Positions 20,360-28,215 of a stretch of 32,376 nucleotides of DNA are shown here, one piece after another. Source of the DNA: a virus; IMG/VR virus record IMGVR_UViG_3300042463_000209, positions 1-32,376 of that record; one strand, given 5' to 3'. Within the stretch, counting starts at the first letter, position 1, and each line of letters opens with the position of its first letter. The notes beneath the pieces were generated by a model. The model did not search any database and was not told where the DNA came from. It was given only the letters and a program-made list of their open reading frames with translations. Made by a program: the position numbers and the translations under genes.

Positions 20360-20837
20360 TCACTGGATGTATGAAGCCTACCAATTCAAGTCCGTTCACT
20401 TGTTTCCAGTTGTATGTTCTGGTCTTCATAGCTACTTCAATACCTTCACGGCCACCTGCTTTGTTGGTATTCCCTTCAATGCATTTGAATGAATCTGCTG
20501 AAGCTTCAGCCACAATTCCAATGTGACCGGTCCATCCCTTTCTGCCATTCTTCACTGAGCGCCATACAGCCAATGCACCAGGCACCGCTGTAGTAGATCC
20601 CTTTCTGCCAGCACCTTCATACTGTAGGTATGTCTTGAATGCTGATGCACTGAAGTGTGATGTGTCCTGTCCTGCTTCTCTCCAAACAAGTTCAGCAAAG
20701 TAAGCACACCAAGCGTGTGAGTTTACAAAGCCTACTTCACGCATCTTCTTGTCAAATTCTGGATTGATGAAGCCCATATTCCCTGGCTTCTCCTTCTGTC
20801 CAATGTACTTGCTTGCTGTTTCTACTATTCTCTCCAC
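20349..20837 (-). CDS. CHAP/NlpC-type endolysin
   Basis: This 162-residue cysteine peptidase or amidase cuts the peptidoglycan. The catalytic set is seen as HAWCAYFAELVW (C44 in an aromatic helix), GHIGIV (H105) and IEGNT (E121, N123). The length equals a single catalytic domain without a cell-wall binding module, as in many Gram-negative phage endolysins. It has no signal peptide, so it needs a holin to reach its substrate. The holin and spanin genes are directly upstream, with overlapping starts and stops, forming a full lysis cassette. Confidence 0.86.
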   Translation of the reverse strand: MERIVETASKYIGQKEKPGNMGFINPEFDKKMREVGFVNSHAWCAYFAELVWREAGQDTSHFSASAFKTYLQYEGAGRKGSTTAVPGALAVWRSVKNGRKGWTGHIGIVAEASADSFKCIEGNTNKAGGREGIEVAMKTRTYNWKQVNGLELVGFIHPVNED

Positions 20838-21259
20838 GTTGCCATCTTATATATCATCCAAGCTACCACTAGAAGCCATATAGCTAGCACCACTTTGGTG
20901 ATCAGTGTGACTGGATGTGTTTTCACTTTTGTTTTATTCTCACGTTTCGTGATATATTTTATCACTCTGAGCGTATCTCTTTTGAGCTTGTATTCAATTC
21001 GCTCCTGGTACCTTGTCTTTGGTACATATTTGATGACATTGTGGTACACAGGAACACTATCCACCACGTGCTTGAAGACTTCAATCTCCTTCGTGATTTC
21101 ATTCCAAAGTGTATCTGTCTTGTAGATGTACTGGTATGAAGTATCTGTACCAAACTTTGCACCTTTAGCCTGTGCCTTTGTGATGTGCTTCTGTGCTTGT
21201 CTCACGTGATAGGCAGCTGTGCAAGATGACAATAGCAATATGACAATGAAGTACTTCAA
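20825..21259 (-). CDS. One-component spanin (u-spanin) candidate
   Basis: This 144-residue protein begins with a lipoprotein signal, MKYFIVILLLSSC (lipobox LSSC, C13), and ends with a membrane helix (ITKVVLAIWLLVVAWMIYKM, about 119-138). Between them is a charged, aromatic, beta/helical periplasmic region of about 100 residues. An outer-membrane lipid anchor plus an inner-membrane helix in one chain is the plan of u-spanins such as T1 gp11, which fuse the two membranes at the end of lysis. It lies between holin (ATGA overlap) and endolysin (13-base overlap). The sequence family is not recognised, so the call rests on topology and place. Confidence 0.78.
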   Translation of the reverse strand: MKYFIVILLLSSCTAAYHVRQAQKHITKAQAKGAKFGTDTSYQYIYKTDTLWNEITKEIEVFKHVVDSVPVYHNVIKYVPKTRYQERIEYKLKRDTLRVIKYITKRENKTKVKTHPVTLITKVVLAIWLLVVAWMIYKMATWRE

Positions 21260-21672
21260 AAACTGTCTTTTATTTTTTTAACGCTGGCAATAAACTTCTT
21301 GAAGCGGTTGATGATACCCTTGTCATCACCGTATCTGTCTCTGATTTTCTCATCAATGGATGATACTTCAATTCCAATCAGGAACAAACCTGCAAGCTTG
21401 GTCACTACAAATGGAACACTGAACACTGTGAGCATGGCATCATTGATCATCGCATAGTCAACCAGGAAGAGAAGCAATACAGCTGCCTCATATGCGATGG
21501 TTTTGGAAAGGATTCCATTGCGTAATCGCTTGCTGGTGAATTTTCTTTTCGTCAGTGCGAGTGCCACGATTGTATCTGCCAGGATTGCCAATCCTATAGC
21601 CAGAAGAATCAATGCGATCGGAGCGAAGAAAGCCATACATGTTAAGATGGCAGTGCGAATGAATGATGTCAT
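21256..21672 (-). CDS. Holin
   Basis: This 138-residue protein has a hydrophobic N-terminal helix or helical hairpin (about 6-38, with LLAIGLAILADTIVALAL), two more helices (about 60-78 and 82-104) and a basic, charged C-terminus (KIRDRYGDDKGIINRFKKF). The ADTIVALAL segment followed by KRKFTSKRLRNG is typical of phage holin 4-like proteins. It would form holes in the inner membrane and release the endolysin. It is the first gene of the lysis cassette and overlaps the spanin start with ATGA. Confidence 0.82.
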   Translation of the reverse strand: MTSFIRTAILTCMAFFAPIALILLAIGLAILADTIVALALTKRKFTSKRLRNGILSKTIAYEAAVLLLFLVDYAMINDAMLTVFSVPFVVTKLAGLFLIGIEVSSIDEKIRDRYGDDKGIINRFKKFIASVKKIKDSF

Positions 21673-21693
21673 AGAATAATATGTAAAGATGTT

Positions 21694-22005
21694 CTACATC
21701 TCAATATTTACATTGTATCCCATCTGCTCGAATGCAGCTTTTGCATATGTGTGTGCTGTATCCAGGCCTTGAATCTCACCAGGCTGAAGCTCCACTGTGA
21801 TATTCCCCTGGGGAACATCTGTAAACATCTGACCAGCTCCAGATTCGAATGCTGCTTTGCTTGCATATGTTCCGATAGCAATTTCTAATGTCTTTCCATT
21901 TGCTCTCGCTGCGAATTCAATTCTGCCATAAACCAATGGCAAAGAGATTTCAGTACCAGTAATTGTGATTGATTTTTCTTTTGTTGAATTGATAAGTAAA
22001 CCCAT
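21694..22005 (-). CDS. Small virion-associated protein after the fibre
   Basis: This 103-residue protein is beta-rich in the first half (KSITITGTEISLPLVYGRIEFAA) and helical at the end (AHTYAKAAFEQMGYNVNI), with no signal or membrane part. It lies 17 bases after the fibre stop, ahead of the holin. Genes at this place often code for fibre-tip, baseplate or assembly proteins, but nothing in the sequence allows a firm role. Confidence 0.6.
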   Translation of the reverse strand: MGLLINSTKEKSITITGTEISLPLVYGRIEFAARANGKTLEIAIGTYASKAAFESGAGQMFTDVPQGNITVELQPGEIQGLDTAHTYAKAAFEQMGYNVNIEM

Positions 22006-22022
22006 GATTTTTATTTGTAAAG

Positions 22023-24446
22023 TTAAGATAAAAGACCTAAATTCTGCATAACAGTTACAAGTTGTGCTACAGTTGTAATTCCACTTGAAGATTGCTGATA
22101 TAGTTTAATGATGTTACCGTTTTCAGTTCTGAAGTGAGGTGCTGCGTTACCCGCTGTGATGTCATTAGAATACTGAATATATCCATCAGTTAAACTTGCA
22201 GATGGAATTCTTGGAGTAGATAATTGATAATGATTTAATCCCATACCATCACCTCGCACTTCCATAAATACAACATTTGCATTTTGAGAAAAACCCGATG
22301 CACCTGATGGAGCAGTTGCAAATTGTATAGGTGAACCTTCTCCCGAACCCGTACCATTTTGTGCAGATAGTCTAAAATATTTAGATGCTGCGGAAGTATT
22401 TTGACCATAACCACCCGATATTCCTCCTACAAATAAATTCATATTTTGAATATTTGCAGCAGATGTTACAAGTCCACCCGTACCAATAGCCATACTTGTG
22501 AATGGAAAAGACTCAGAGCCCATTACACAGCTATTATTTGATGTAAGTGTTGCGCCTACACCTATTGCTATCGCAGTTGAAAAACCACCCGTATTAACAG
22601 AATGACCTATGGCTGTCTGACTTATTCCCGATGGAGTAGTTCCTGTTCCTGTTCCAATTATTGTATTTCTTGTTCCTGATGTCGCAAGTCCAACGGAATT
22701 GTATCCGATATAAAGTGATTGAAGTGCATTTGTTCCACCCGTTAAAGTTCCAGCATGTCTAAATGGCACTGATTGAATCCATTCAGAGCCATCTCCTCTA
22801 AAAGATATTAAATCCGCACTATCCGCTGAATTCCTTACTCTAAATGCAATGTCAGTAGATAGCGCACCTTGGGCACGAACGTCTAATCTTGCGGCAGGTG
22901 ATGTTGAATTTCCACCAACTACTAAACTATGATTAAAATAACTTGTATTACCAGTGAAAAATGAAAAATTTCCATTATTTGAAACACCCATATAACCAAC
23001 TGAACCTGCAATTTTTGCTACAGTAAATATAGATTGTCCACTACTATAAACTGATATACCTCCATTCTGATTCGTTTGGTCTATTGACAAAGCAAAGTTG
23101 GTATTTGGTGACATATTAAAACTATGCTTACCATCTCCTGTAGCTTGAAATAAAACACCTGTTCCAGCACTATTGCTAATTGAAAGTGGTATATCAGTTG
23201 CCGCAGTACCTACCGCTTTAAGTGTTAACCTTTTTAGTGTATTGTTAAAAGTGAAAGTAGAATCTTGTTGAACCACTCCACCTTGCTGAAAGAATACTCT
23301 TGTATCCGTTCCCGAAGTGACTGGTGTAGTGCCTACAGCGATACCTCCTCCCACAGTTATATCACCAGCACCGAGTAATGAATTACCATTGACTGTCTTG
23401 ATATTTGTACCACTTACCAATGCAGCTTGCTTGCCATTGAATGTGCTCCAATCAGTTGAGCTCAATGCACCTCTATTAGATGCTGATGCAGTTGGTAAAT
23501 TGAATGTGTGTGTATCTGTGGCCGATGATATTGCGAAGTCAGTGCCGCTGGTGCCTACAGCAAAACTTTGAATTTGTGAAGTCAAGCCATTCAATGCAGT
23601 CAAGCCAGTTGAAAATGTTGTTATCACTTGACAAAGGTGACCATTTTCTGTATGCAGTTTGATTGTTTTGCTGCTATGGATCACATATACTCTCACAGCA
23701 AGTCTGTCAGCTGCGAGAAGCACTGTGCTTGGTACAGCTAATGCTGTTGTGTATAGATCAATCTGAGTGCCATTGGTGATGTACTCTGGATTTGCCGAGC
23801 TTGATGCAAGCAATGTTAATGTACCAGCGCTTAATTTATACAGCTCAAGATAAAATCTGGGAGTTCCTCCATTGCTTGATGCAGAAAAATACATCTCAAA
23901 ATTCCAATTACCACCAGGGATTGATAATTGATTAGGCACACTTGCATCAGTGATGAATGATTGAATATATCCATCAGCATTGATAGTAAAATCTGTTCCA
24001 GTACCAATCACTGGAGAGTTGCTCATCTGCTTAAATGCCACACCACCGAGTGTACCTTGATCGATAGATCCATTTAGGTAAAAGTTTACACTTGATCCTC
24101 CACCACTTGATGTGGGAAAGTTAGCAAGCTGACCATCTCCTCGAATATATTGGCTGCTTAATCCAGCCGCTGCCACTGCTAATGTGCCGCTTGATGTCAC
24201 AGGATTGCCAGTCACAGAAAATGCAGCTGGCATAGTCAAGTCTACTGATGTGACTGTGCCGCTTGTGATAGTTGGCTTGTTTATCAAGTCATCATAGTCA
24301 CCAGTTGTGGCCACTGTTGCAAGGTCCGCACTATTCGCTTTATCAGCAAGCGCATTGAATACTGTATCCTCCGATGGAGCTGTAGTTGTTACTCCTTCTC
24401 TGATTTCTTCTGTTACCTGGGAAGGTATGTTGATATTTATTGCCAT
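22023..24446 (-). CDS. Tail fibre / receptor-binding protein
   Basis: This 807-residue protein is rich in G, S, T and N. The N-terminus has the fibre motif LATVATTGDYDDLINKPTI (42-60), a phrase known from many Bacteroidetes phage fibres. The middle holds a repeated STDWSTFNGKQ-like unit and a beta-helical or jelly-roll stretch. From about residue 600 are YadA-head-like repeats (TAIGHSVNTGGFSTAIAIGVGAT). The C-terminus ends with HFRTENGNIIKLYQ and NLGLLS, a conserved trimer tip. It probably binds the host surface. Between about 22280 and 23310 the composition changes (nine CCCGA/CCCGT on the plus strand), suggesting the distal half was exchanged with another phage. Confidence 0.86.
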   Translation of the reverse strand: MAININIPSQVTEEIREGVTTTAPSEDTVFNALADKANSADLATVATTGDYDDLINKPTITSGTVTSVDLTMPAAFSVTGNPVTSSGTLAVAAAGLSSQYIRGDGQLANFPTSSGGGSSVNFYLNGSIDQGTLGGVAFKQMSNSPVIGTGTDFTINADGYIQSFITDASVPNQLSIPGGNWNFEMYFSASSNGGTPRFYLELYKLSAGTLTLLASSSANPEYITNGTQIDLYTTALAVPSTVLLAADRLAVRVYVIHSSKTIKLHTENGHLCQVITTFSTGLTALNGLTSQIQSFAVGTSGTDFAISSATDTHTFNLPTASASNRGALSSTDWSTFNGKQAALVSGTNIKTVNGNSLLGAGDITVGGGIAVGTTPVTSGTDTRVFFQQGGVVQQDSTFTFNNTLKRLTLKAVGTAATDIPLSISNSAGTGVLFQATGDGKHSFNMSPNTNFALSIDQTNQNGGISVYSSGQSIFTVAKIAGSVGYMGVSNNGNFSFFTGNTSYFNHSLVVGGNSTSPAARLDVRAQGALSTDIAFRVRNSADSADLISFRGDGSEWIQSVPFRHAGTLTGGTNALQSLYIGYNSVGLATSGTRNTIIGTGTGTTPSGISQTAIGHSVNTGGFSTAIAIGVGATLTSNNSCVMGSESFPFTSMAIGTGGLVTSAANIQNMNLFVGGISGGYGQNTSAASKYFRLSAQNGTGSGEGSPIQFATAPSGASGFSQNANVVFMEVRGDGMGLNHYQLSTPRIPSASLTDGYIQYSNDITAGNAAPHFRTENGNIIKLYQQSSSGITTVAQLVTVMQNLGLLS

Positions 24447-25096
24447 ACTATATTGATATCAGTTGTTGTTCCTAATGTTGGGAGTGTTATTGTGTTCTGT
24501 AAAATTTCATTTACATATACATTGTATGTGGTATCCGGAAGCACATATGTATCTCCAGATGGAATGCTGTGATTGAATGTGCCATCACTATTTACTACTA
24601 TAGCAGGATAGCAATCATTGCTGTGCGTTGGTGTGCCATTCTCAAAATCATAGTCATCCATTGGCAAGTCACACCAGTTACCATCATCAAACACGTTTAA
24701 TGATACATTCATTGACCATCCTGCAGTCATATCTTGGCTACGTTGAATGAATGGATCTGTAGCAATGGTGAAGTTGATGTCTGAAAATTCAGTCCATCTG
24801 TACTGCTGCATTGTTATCTTGATGTCATTGCAGATGCTTAGGCAGTCTGAATGTATCTCATTGATTTGTCTGTACTCTTGAAGGTTATATTTGTCAGCAA
24901 TGGTGATGATGATATTCACCTGGACAAAGCCGTCACCAAGTCCACCCGGTTGAAGTGTGGCTACCATCAAAGGATACTGTGCAGCGTCACGGCTCACAGC
25001 ATCCAGATAGTCACCTTGAAAGTACTCTTTTATTTGTCTGTGTGCTGTTGCTATCTCGCTGAGCTCTCGCATCAGCTGATTGAGTGTTCTGTCCAT
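24437..25096 (-). CDS. Tail-terminator-like neck protein with C-terminal extension
   Basis: This 219-residue protein is tail-terminator-like at the N-terminus (about 1-145: AHRQIKEYFQGDYLDAV, QVNIIITIADKYN, NEIHSDCLSICNDI), a pattern known from the tail-terminator/joining proteins of siphophages. The rest is a beta-rich extension with VYVNEILQNTITLPT, which looks like a small carbohydrate- or fibre-attachment domain. It overlaps the fibre gene by 10 bases. The position after connector genes supports a head-tail or tail-end role. Confidence 0.6.
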   Translation of the reverse strand: MDRTLNQLMRELSEIATAHRQIKEYFQGDYLDAVSRDAAQYPLMVATLQPGGLGDGFVQVNIIITIADKYNLQEYRQINEIHSDCLSICNDIKITMQQYRWTEFSDINFTIATDPFIQRSQDMTAGWSMNVSLNVFDDGNWCDLPMDDYDFENGTPTHSNDCYPAIVVNSDGTFNHSIPSGDTYVLPDTTYNVYVNEILQNTITLPTLGTTTDINIVWQ

Positions 25097-25169
25097 TTCT
25101 CTCTAGGTATTTTTTGAGCTTGTCAACGGCCTTCTTTGAAGCCTTAAATTCTTTGTTTACACTATCCAT
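25011..25169 (-). CDS. Small basic protein, 52 residues
   Basis: The ATG at 25169 lies in the last codons of the connector gene, and the frame runs 52 codons to TGA at 25011, overlapping the next gene by 86 bases. The first part is a lysine-rich helix (NKEFKASKKAVDKLKKYLER), and the rest is polar. It covers the 60-base gap that otherwise has no gene in this tight operon. The long overlap and low complexity of the second half weaken the case. Confidence 0.4.
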   Translation of the reverse strand: MDSVNKEFKASKKAVDKLKKYLERNGQNTQSADARAQRDSNSTQTNKRVLSR

Positions 25170-25669
25170 CCACTTGGCTTGTATCCTGTTCTGTCTTTGT
25201 CCACTTTCTCATTGCAGTCATCTCCACAGTCAGTGATGTATTCTGGATACTTCTGTCCATTGTCATCCATTAAATGTCCAATGAGACGCTCCTTGTAGAA
25301 GTATGCATCCTTTCTGAGTAGATCTCTGAGTGCTGTAGTTTCAGTGTCCGTGTTTGCGTTCTGATATTCATCAGTAGAACGGCCCACTGCTTTGTTGGTC
25401 AGCTTCTCATTCAATAGTACTGCAGCTCTGTAGTCAACAAATGCTACCAAACAAGGCAAGATGTAGTCATTCATCAAGCCACTGTAGTCTGGAGTCCAGT
25501 CATTGTCTTCAATACGCTGCAATAAAGCTTTATACAAACATGTTCCTGTAGCAGGTTGAATGTGCATATCCTGTGTTCGCTTGATAGCCACACTGAGGAT
25601 CTTTGTATCTGTATTGTTGTGAATCAATCCAAGCTTCTTCAGATTGTCCACGGTTATCATCATATTCAT
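25157..25669 (-). CDS. Head-tail connector-like protein
   Basis: This 170-residue soluble, mainly helical protein has the core LKKLGLIHNNTDTKILSVAI, then PATGTCLYKALLQRIEDNDW, and a long helical segment with DYRAAVLLNEKL. A cysteine pair (CGDDC) stands near the end. This reads like the helical connector (adaptor) proteins placed just after portal in siphophages. It starts with ATGA at the portal stop. Methionines 3 and 4 are also possible starts. The assignment rests on place and on a family (DUF6712-like) I recognise only broadly. Confidence 0.62.
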   Translation of the reverse strand: MNMMITVDNLKKLGLIHNNTDTKILSVAIKRTQDMHIQPATGTCLYKALLQRIEDNDWTPDYSGLMNDYILPCLVAFVDYRAAVLLNEKLTNKAVGRSTDEYQNANTDTETTALRDLLRKDAYFYKERLIGHLMDDNGQKYPEYITDCGDDCNEKVDKDRTGYKPSGWIV

Positions 25670-27645
25670 TTGCGCTTGATTACTAGTTGCTGTACCCAGA
25701 TGTGACGGCAGTACGGTGTGCTCACCTGTGTCTCAGGATTTGTGTACCATCCACCTCTGTATGTCCATACGTTTCTGTCCACTCTGTTGCTGATGTTGTT
25801 AATGTCTTCACGTGTGTAAAGTCTGTTTAAGCCAATGAGCTTAGTACAGAATTCACGGCTCTTTGTAATCACTGGTGGAACACCCGGGCGCTCCTTGTAT
25901 GTGTAAACTACTTCAAACTGTGCTACCGGTGCTTCTGCTTGGTCCACTATATTCTGTCCTAGGTCCGTCACTTGTCCCTGACTAATGACTTCAAGTGCTG
26001 TCAATTTAGCAATGGACTCAGCCACTTGTTGAATTGTTGACTGTGTTGCCTTAGCAATGGCAGTTGAATCTTCTCCACGGCTAAGCATATCAATCACATT
26101 CTTGTCATAGTCAGTCATCTGAATGAGTAGCTCACCTACAGATGCAAACATCTGGTCCTGCACAGCGAATACTTCTTCACTTGGTGTGTCCCATTCAATA
26201 ATATTCTCCTTGATCACGTAATACTCTGAAGCATTACGGCCATACTCACTAAAGATATCAAGCTCATCTTTGCTGAATGTGTGATTTGTACCACAGCTTG
26301 ACATAGTTGATGATGGCAGACCAACAATTTTGCGTGCTTGCACCTCATCAATTGAAGGAAAGGATGCCAAAACAATCTGCAATGCGCTGTCTTGAGTCAA
26401 TACTCCTGCCTTTAATTGTGCTACAATCTCCACAAGTGATGCAATTTGTGCACCGTTTAGGGCAGATTTTGCCACATCTACAGGTGCATCTGTTGATGCT
26501 GGAGCAGTTGGTTGGTTGGTTGGTGCTGTGATTGGTGCTACAGCCTTAGCAATTGAAGCAATTGGTGCCACATCTCTAAGCTTAAGTACTGCCATTGCAC
26601 CTGATAGCTTGGCCATGTAGTTAATCATCCATTCAATTTGGCGCTGTCTAGCATTTACATAGGTCATCTTGAATATCTCAAACAAGTCTGCAGACTCAGC
26701 TGCATTGAATGATCCATCCTTGATGATACCAAACAATGAAGGTGAAGTGACTGAATGTGCTACCAAGATATTCTGCTGTACTGATTTCTCAGTCATTAGA
26801 TAGCGGTCACTTAGGTCATTGCCGTTCAAGCTCATCACTGTAGGTGCCGTATCTGCTGAGTCACTGAACGTGATGATGATTTCACCTGCATCCTCAACAG
26901 ATTGTGTGCGTCCCTTGATTTGTTCCTTGATTTTTCTTTCTTCTTCTGATGTCTCAGGGAAACCACTAGCCAAGTTGATGAGCGTTCCAGCCTTGAAGCC
27001 ATTCTGTATCTCATACATATGGAATTTACTGATGTCCACATCTGTCTGAATGGCTGTGATACCACCGTAATATGCAGGCTTTGGATAGATACCCTTCTCA
27101 CCTTTGGCTTTCTTAGCAGGCTCTTTGTAGTACAGAATGAATGATCCTACAGGATTGTCTTCATCAAGTGCAGGATAGCTTCTGAAATTAGTTGCCTCTG
27201 GTGTTTGCTCACGTGCATTCCAGTCATCACTGACATAGTATGTGCGCTCATCCTCACTCATTCTCACAGCATCCACATCAATGAATTCCCAGCGGACCAC
27301 GCGTGTACCTTCTCTGTTCCAAGTACCAATGGCTGCCATTGCTCCAAACACTTCAAAGTCAAAGGTCAGCATCTGTACTATCTCATTCATTGAGAAGTCA
27401 CTGTAAGGATTTTGCATAAACAGTGTAGCATCACCTGATACCGTCTCAAGTCCGGAACCTGCAATGTAGAATGTCTTGCTTTTAATGATACCCTGGTGCC
27501 AAGCAGAACCGTTCAACAGCTCAATCAAGAAGAATGGATAGTCATTCTTGCGGCCCCAGTTCATTATGCCAGTTTTCTTGTCTTTCATCTCCACTGGCTT
27601 CTGGTATTCCTTGGAGAATGAAAGTGTGAACATCTTGTCACTCAT
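25666..27645 (-). CDS. Portal protein fused to a MuF-like C-terminal domain
   Basis: This 659-residue protein is portal at the N-terminus (1 to about 355: GIMNWGRKNDYPFFLIELL, then KFHMYEIQNGFKAGTLI, and VAHSVTSPSLFGI). A proline/alanine-rich linker (PTNQPTAPAST) follows, then a helical middle with a winged-helix-like stretch. The last 80 residues (SREFCTKLIGL, LYTREDI, YCRHIW) match the C-terminal CRHxW fold of Mu F-like minor head proteins. The portal ring is the gate for DNA, and the MuF part may sit inside the head. Portal-MuF fusion into one gene is known in some Bacteroidetes phages. It overlaps the preceding gene by 8 bases. Confidence 0.88.
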   Translation of the reverse strand: MSDKMFTLSFSKEYQKPVEMKDKKTGIMNWGRKNDYPFFLIELLNGSAWHQGIIKSKTFYIAGSGLETVSGDATLFMQNPYSDFSMNEIVQMLTFDFEVFGAMAAIGTWNREGTRVVRWEFIDVDAVRMSEDERTYYVSDDWNAREQTPEATNFRSYPALDEDNPVGSFILYYKEPAKKAKGEKGIYPKPAYYGGITAIQTDVDISKFHMYEIQNGFKAGTLINLASGFPETSEEERKIKEQIKGRTQSVEDAGEIIITFSDSADTAPTVMSLNGNDLSDRYLMTEKSVQQNILVAHSVTSPSLFGIIKDGSFNAAESADLFEIFKMTYVNARQRQIEWMINYMAKLSGAMAVLKLRDVAPIASIAKAVAPITAPTNQPTAPASTDAPVDVAKSALNGAQIASLVEIVAQLKAGVLTQDSALQIVLASFPSIDEVQARKIVGLPSSTMSSCGTNHTFSKDELDIFSEYGRNASEYYVIKENIIEWDTPSEEVFAVQDQMFASVGELLIQMTDYDKNVIDMLSRGEDSTAIAKATQSTIQQVAESIAKLTALEVISQGQVTDLGQNIVDQAEAPVAQFEVVYTYKERPGVPPVITKSREFCTKLIGLNRLYTREDINNISNRVDRNVWTYRGGWYTNPETQVSTPYCRHIWVQQLVIKRK

Positions 27646-28006
27646 ATATTGTGTGTATTATTTCAGTGTCATATTCATTGTTTGCCGTTGGATCTTCTAC
27701 CACTTTGGCAAGTCCTTCTTCACACAGCCTATGTGCTTGGATAGGATCTAGATTTGTGTCACTTTCCTGCTCATAGATACGGTATGTGTAGTCACCTGCA
27801 TAAGGGAATACCACATCCACACCATCTATCAGTACAAATTCATCATACCTAGCTATGCCAAGGCTGATATTGTCCAGGATACAAGTGACTGTCTCAAAGC
27901 TTTGCTGATGGACAAACTCAAACAGCCAGTATGGTGCCGTCAAAGTCTGCAGTTCGGTCACTGTCACTATCAGTGTGTTGCTCTGATTCCTCTGTATTTT
28001 TAGCAT
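27638..28006 (-). CDS. Conserved virion-associated protein upstream of portal
   Basis: This 122-residue protein is beta-rich, with SNTLIVTVTELQTLTAPYWLFEF (9-31), RYDEFVLID and GDYTYRIYEQESDTNLDP. These phrases recur in a family I recognise from Bacteroidetes phage head gene blocks. Its biochemical role is not known to me. It overlaps the portal gene by 8 bases and the preceding gene by 89 bases, an unusually long same-strand overlap. Confidence 0.7.
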   Translation of the reverse strand: MLKIQRNQSNTLIVTVTELQTLTAPYWLFEFVHQQSFETVTCILDNISLGIARYDEFVLIDGVDVVFPYAGDYTYRIYEQESDTNLDPIQAHRLCEEGLAKVVEDPTANNEYDTEIIHTIYE

Positions 28007-28148
28007 TGCGCTTCAATTTAGGTGATTTCGGCTCAAAAATAAACATCAAGCCAGCTTCTTTGTACTCAGTTTCATTGCCCTCAGTGATGTACCAGCGCTT
28101 GCCTTTCATCCTGATTTCAGCTCCAATGTATTCTGCTTTTATTTTCAT
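27918..28148 (-). CDS. Small basic/acidic protein, 76 residues
   Basis: The start is taken at 28148 (MKIKAEYIGAEIRMKGKRWY). An extension of six codons is possible. The N-terminal 45 residues form a small beta-like domain with a basic face (KGKRWYITEGNETEYKEAG), and the rest is a charged tail with SEQHTDSDSDRTADFDG. The tail is encoded in the same DNA as the first 30 codons of the next gene in another frame. A strong terminator lies just upstream, so it starts a new transcript or depends on readthrough. Confidence 0.6.
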   Translation of the reverse strand: MKIKAEYIGAEIRMKGKRWYITEGNETEYKEAGLMFIFEPKSPKLKRNAKNTEESEQHTDSDSDRTADFDGTILAV

Positions 28149-28164
28149 AGCATCTAATTTAAGC

Positions 28165-28192
28165 AAAAAAGGGAAGGGAACATTCCCCTCCC
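28165..28192 (-). terminator. Strong intrinsic terminator after the tail-tube-like gene
   Basis: On the minus strand GGGAGGGGA (28192-28184) pairs with TTCCCTTCCC over nine pairs (one G-U) with a loop of four, followed by six T. This lies in the 67-base gap between the tail-tube-like gene and the next. It would make capsid and tube mRNA much more abundant than portal mRNA, as virion numbers require. Confidence 0.85.
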
Positions 28193-28215
28193 TCCATTAT
28201 TTTGTGCGGTCTGAA

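Noticed and set aside
22023-24446. Diversity-generating retroelement at the fibre gene
   Set aside because: No reverse transcriptase gene or template repeat is present near the fibre or elsewhere.
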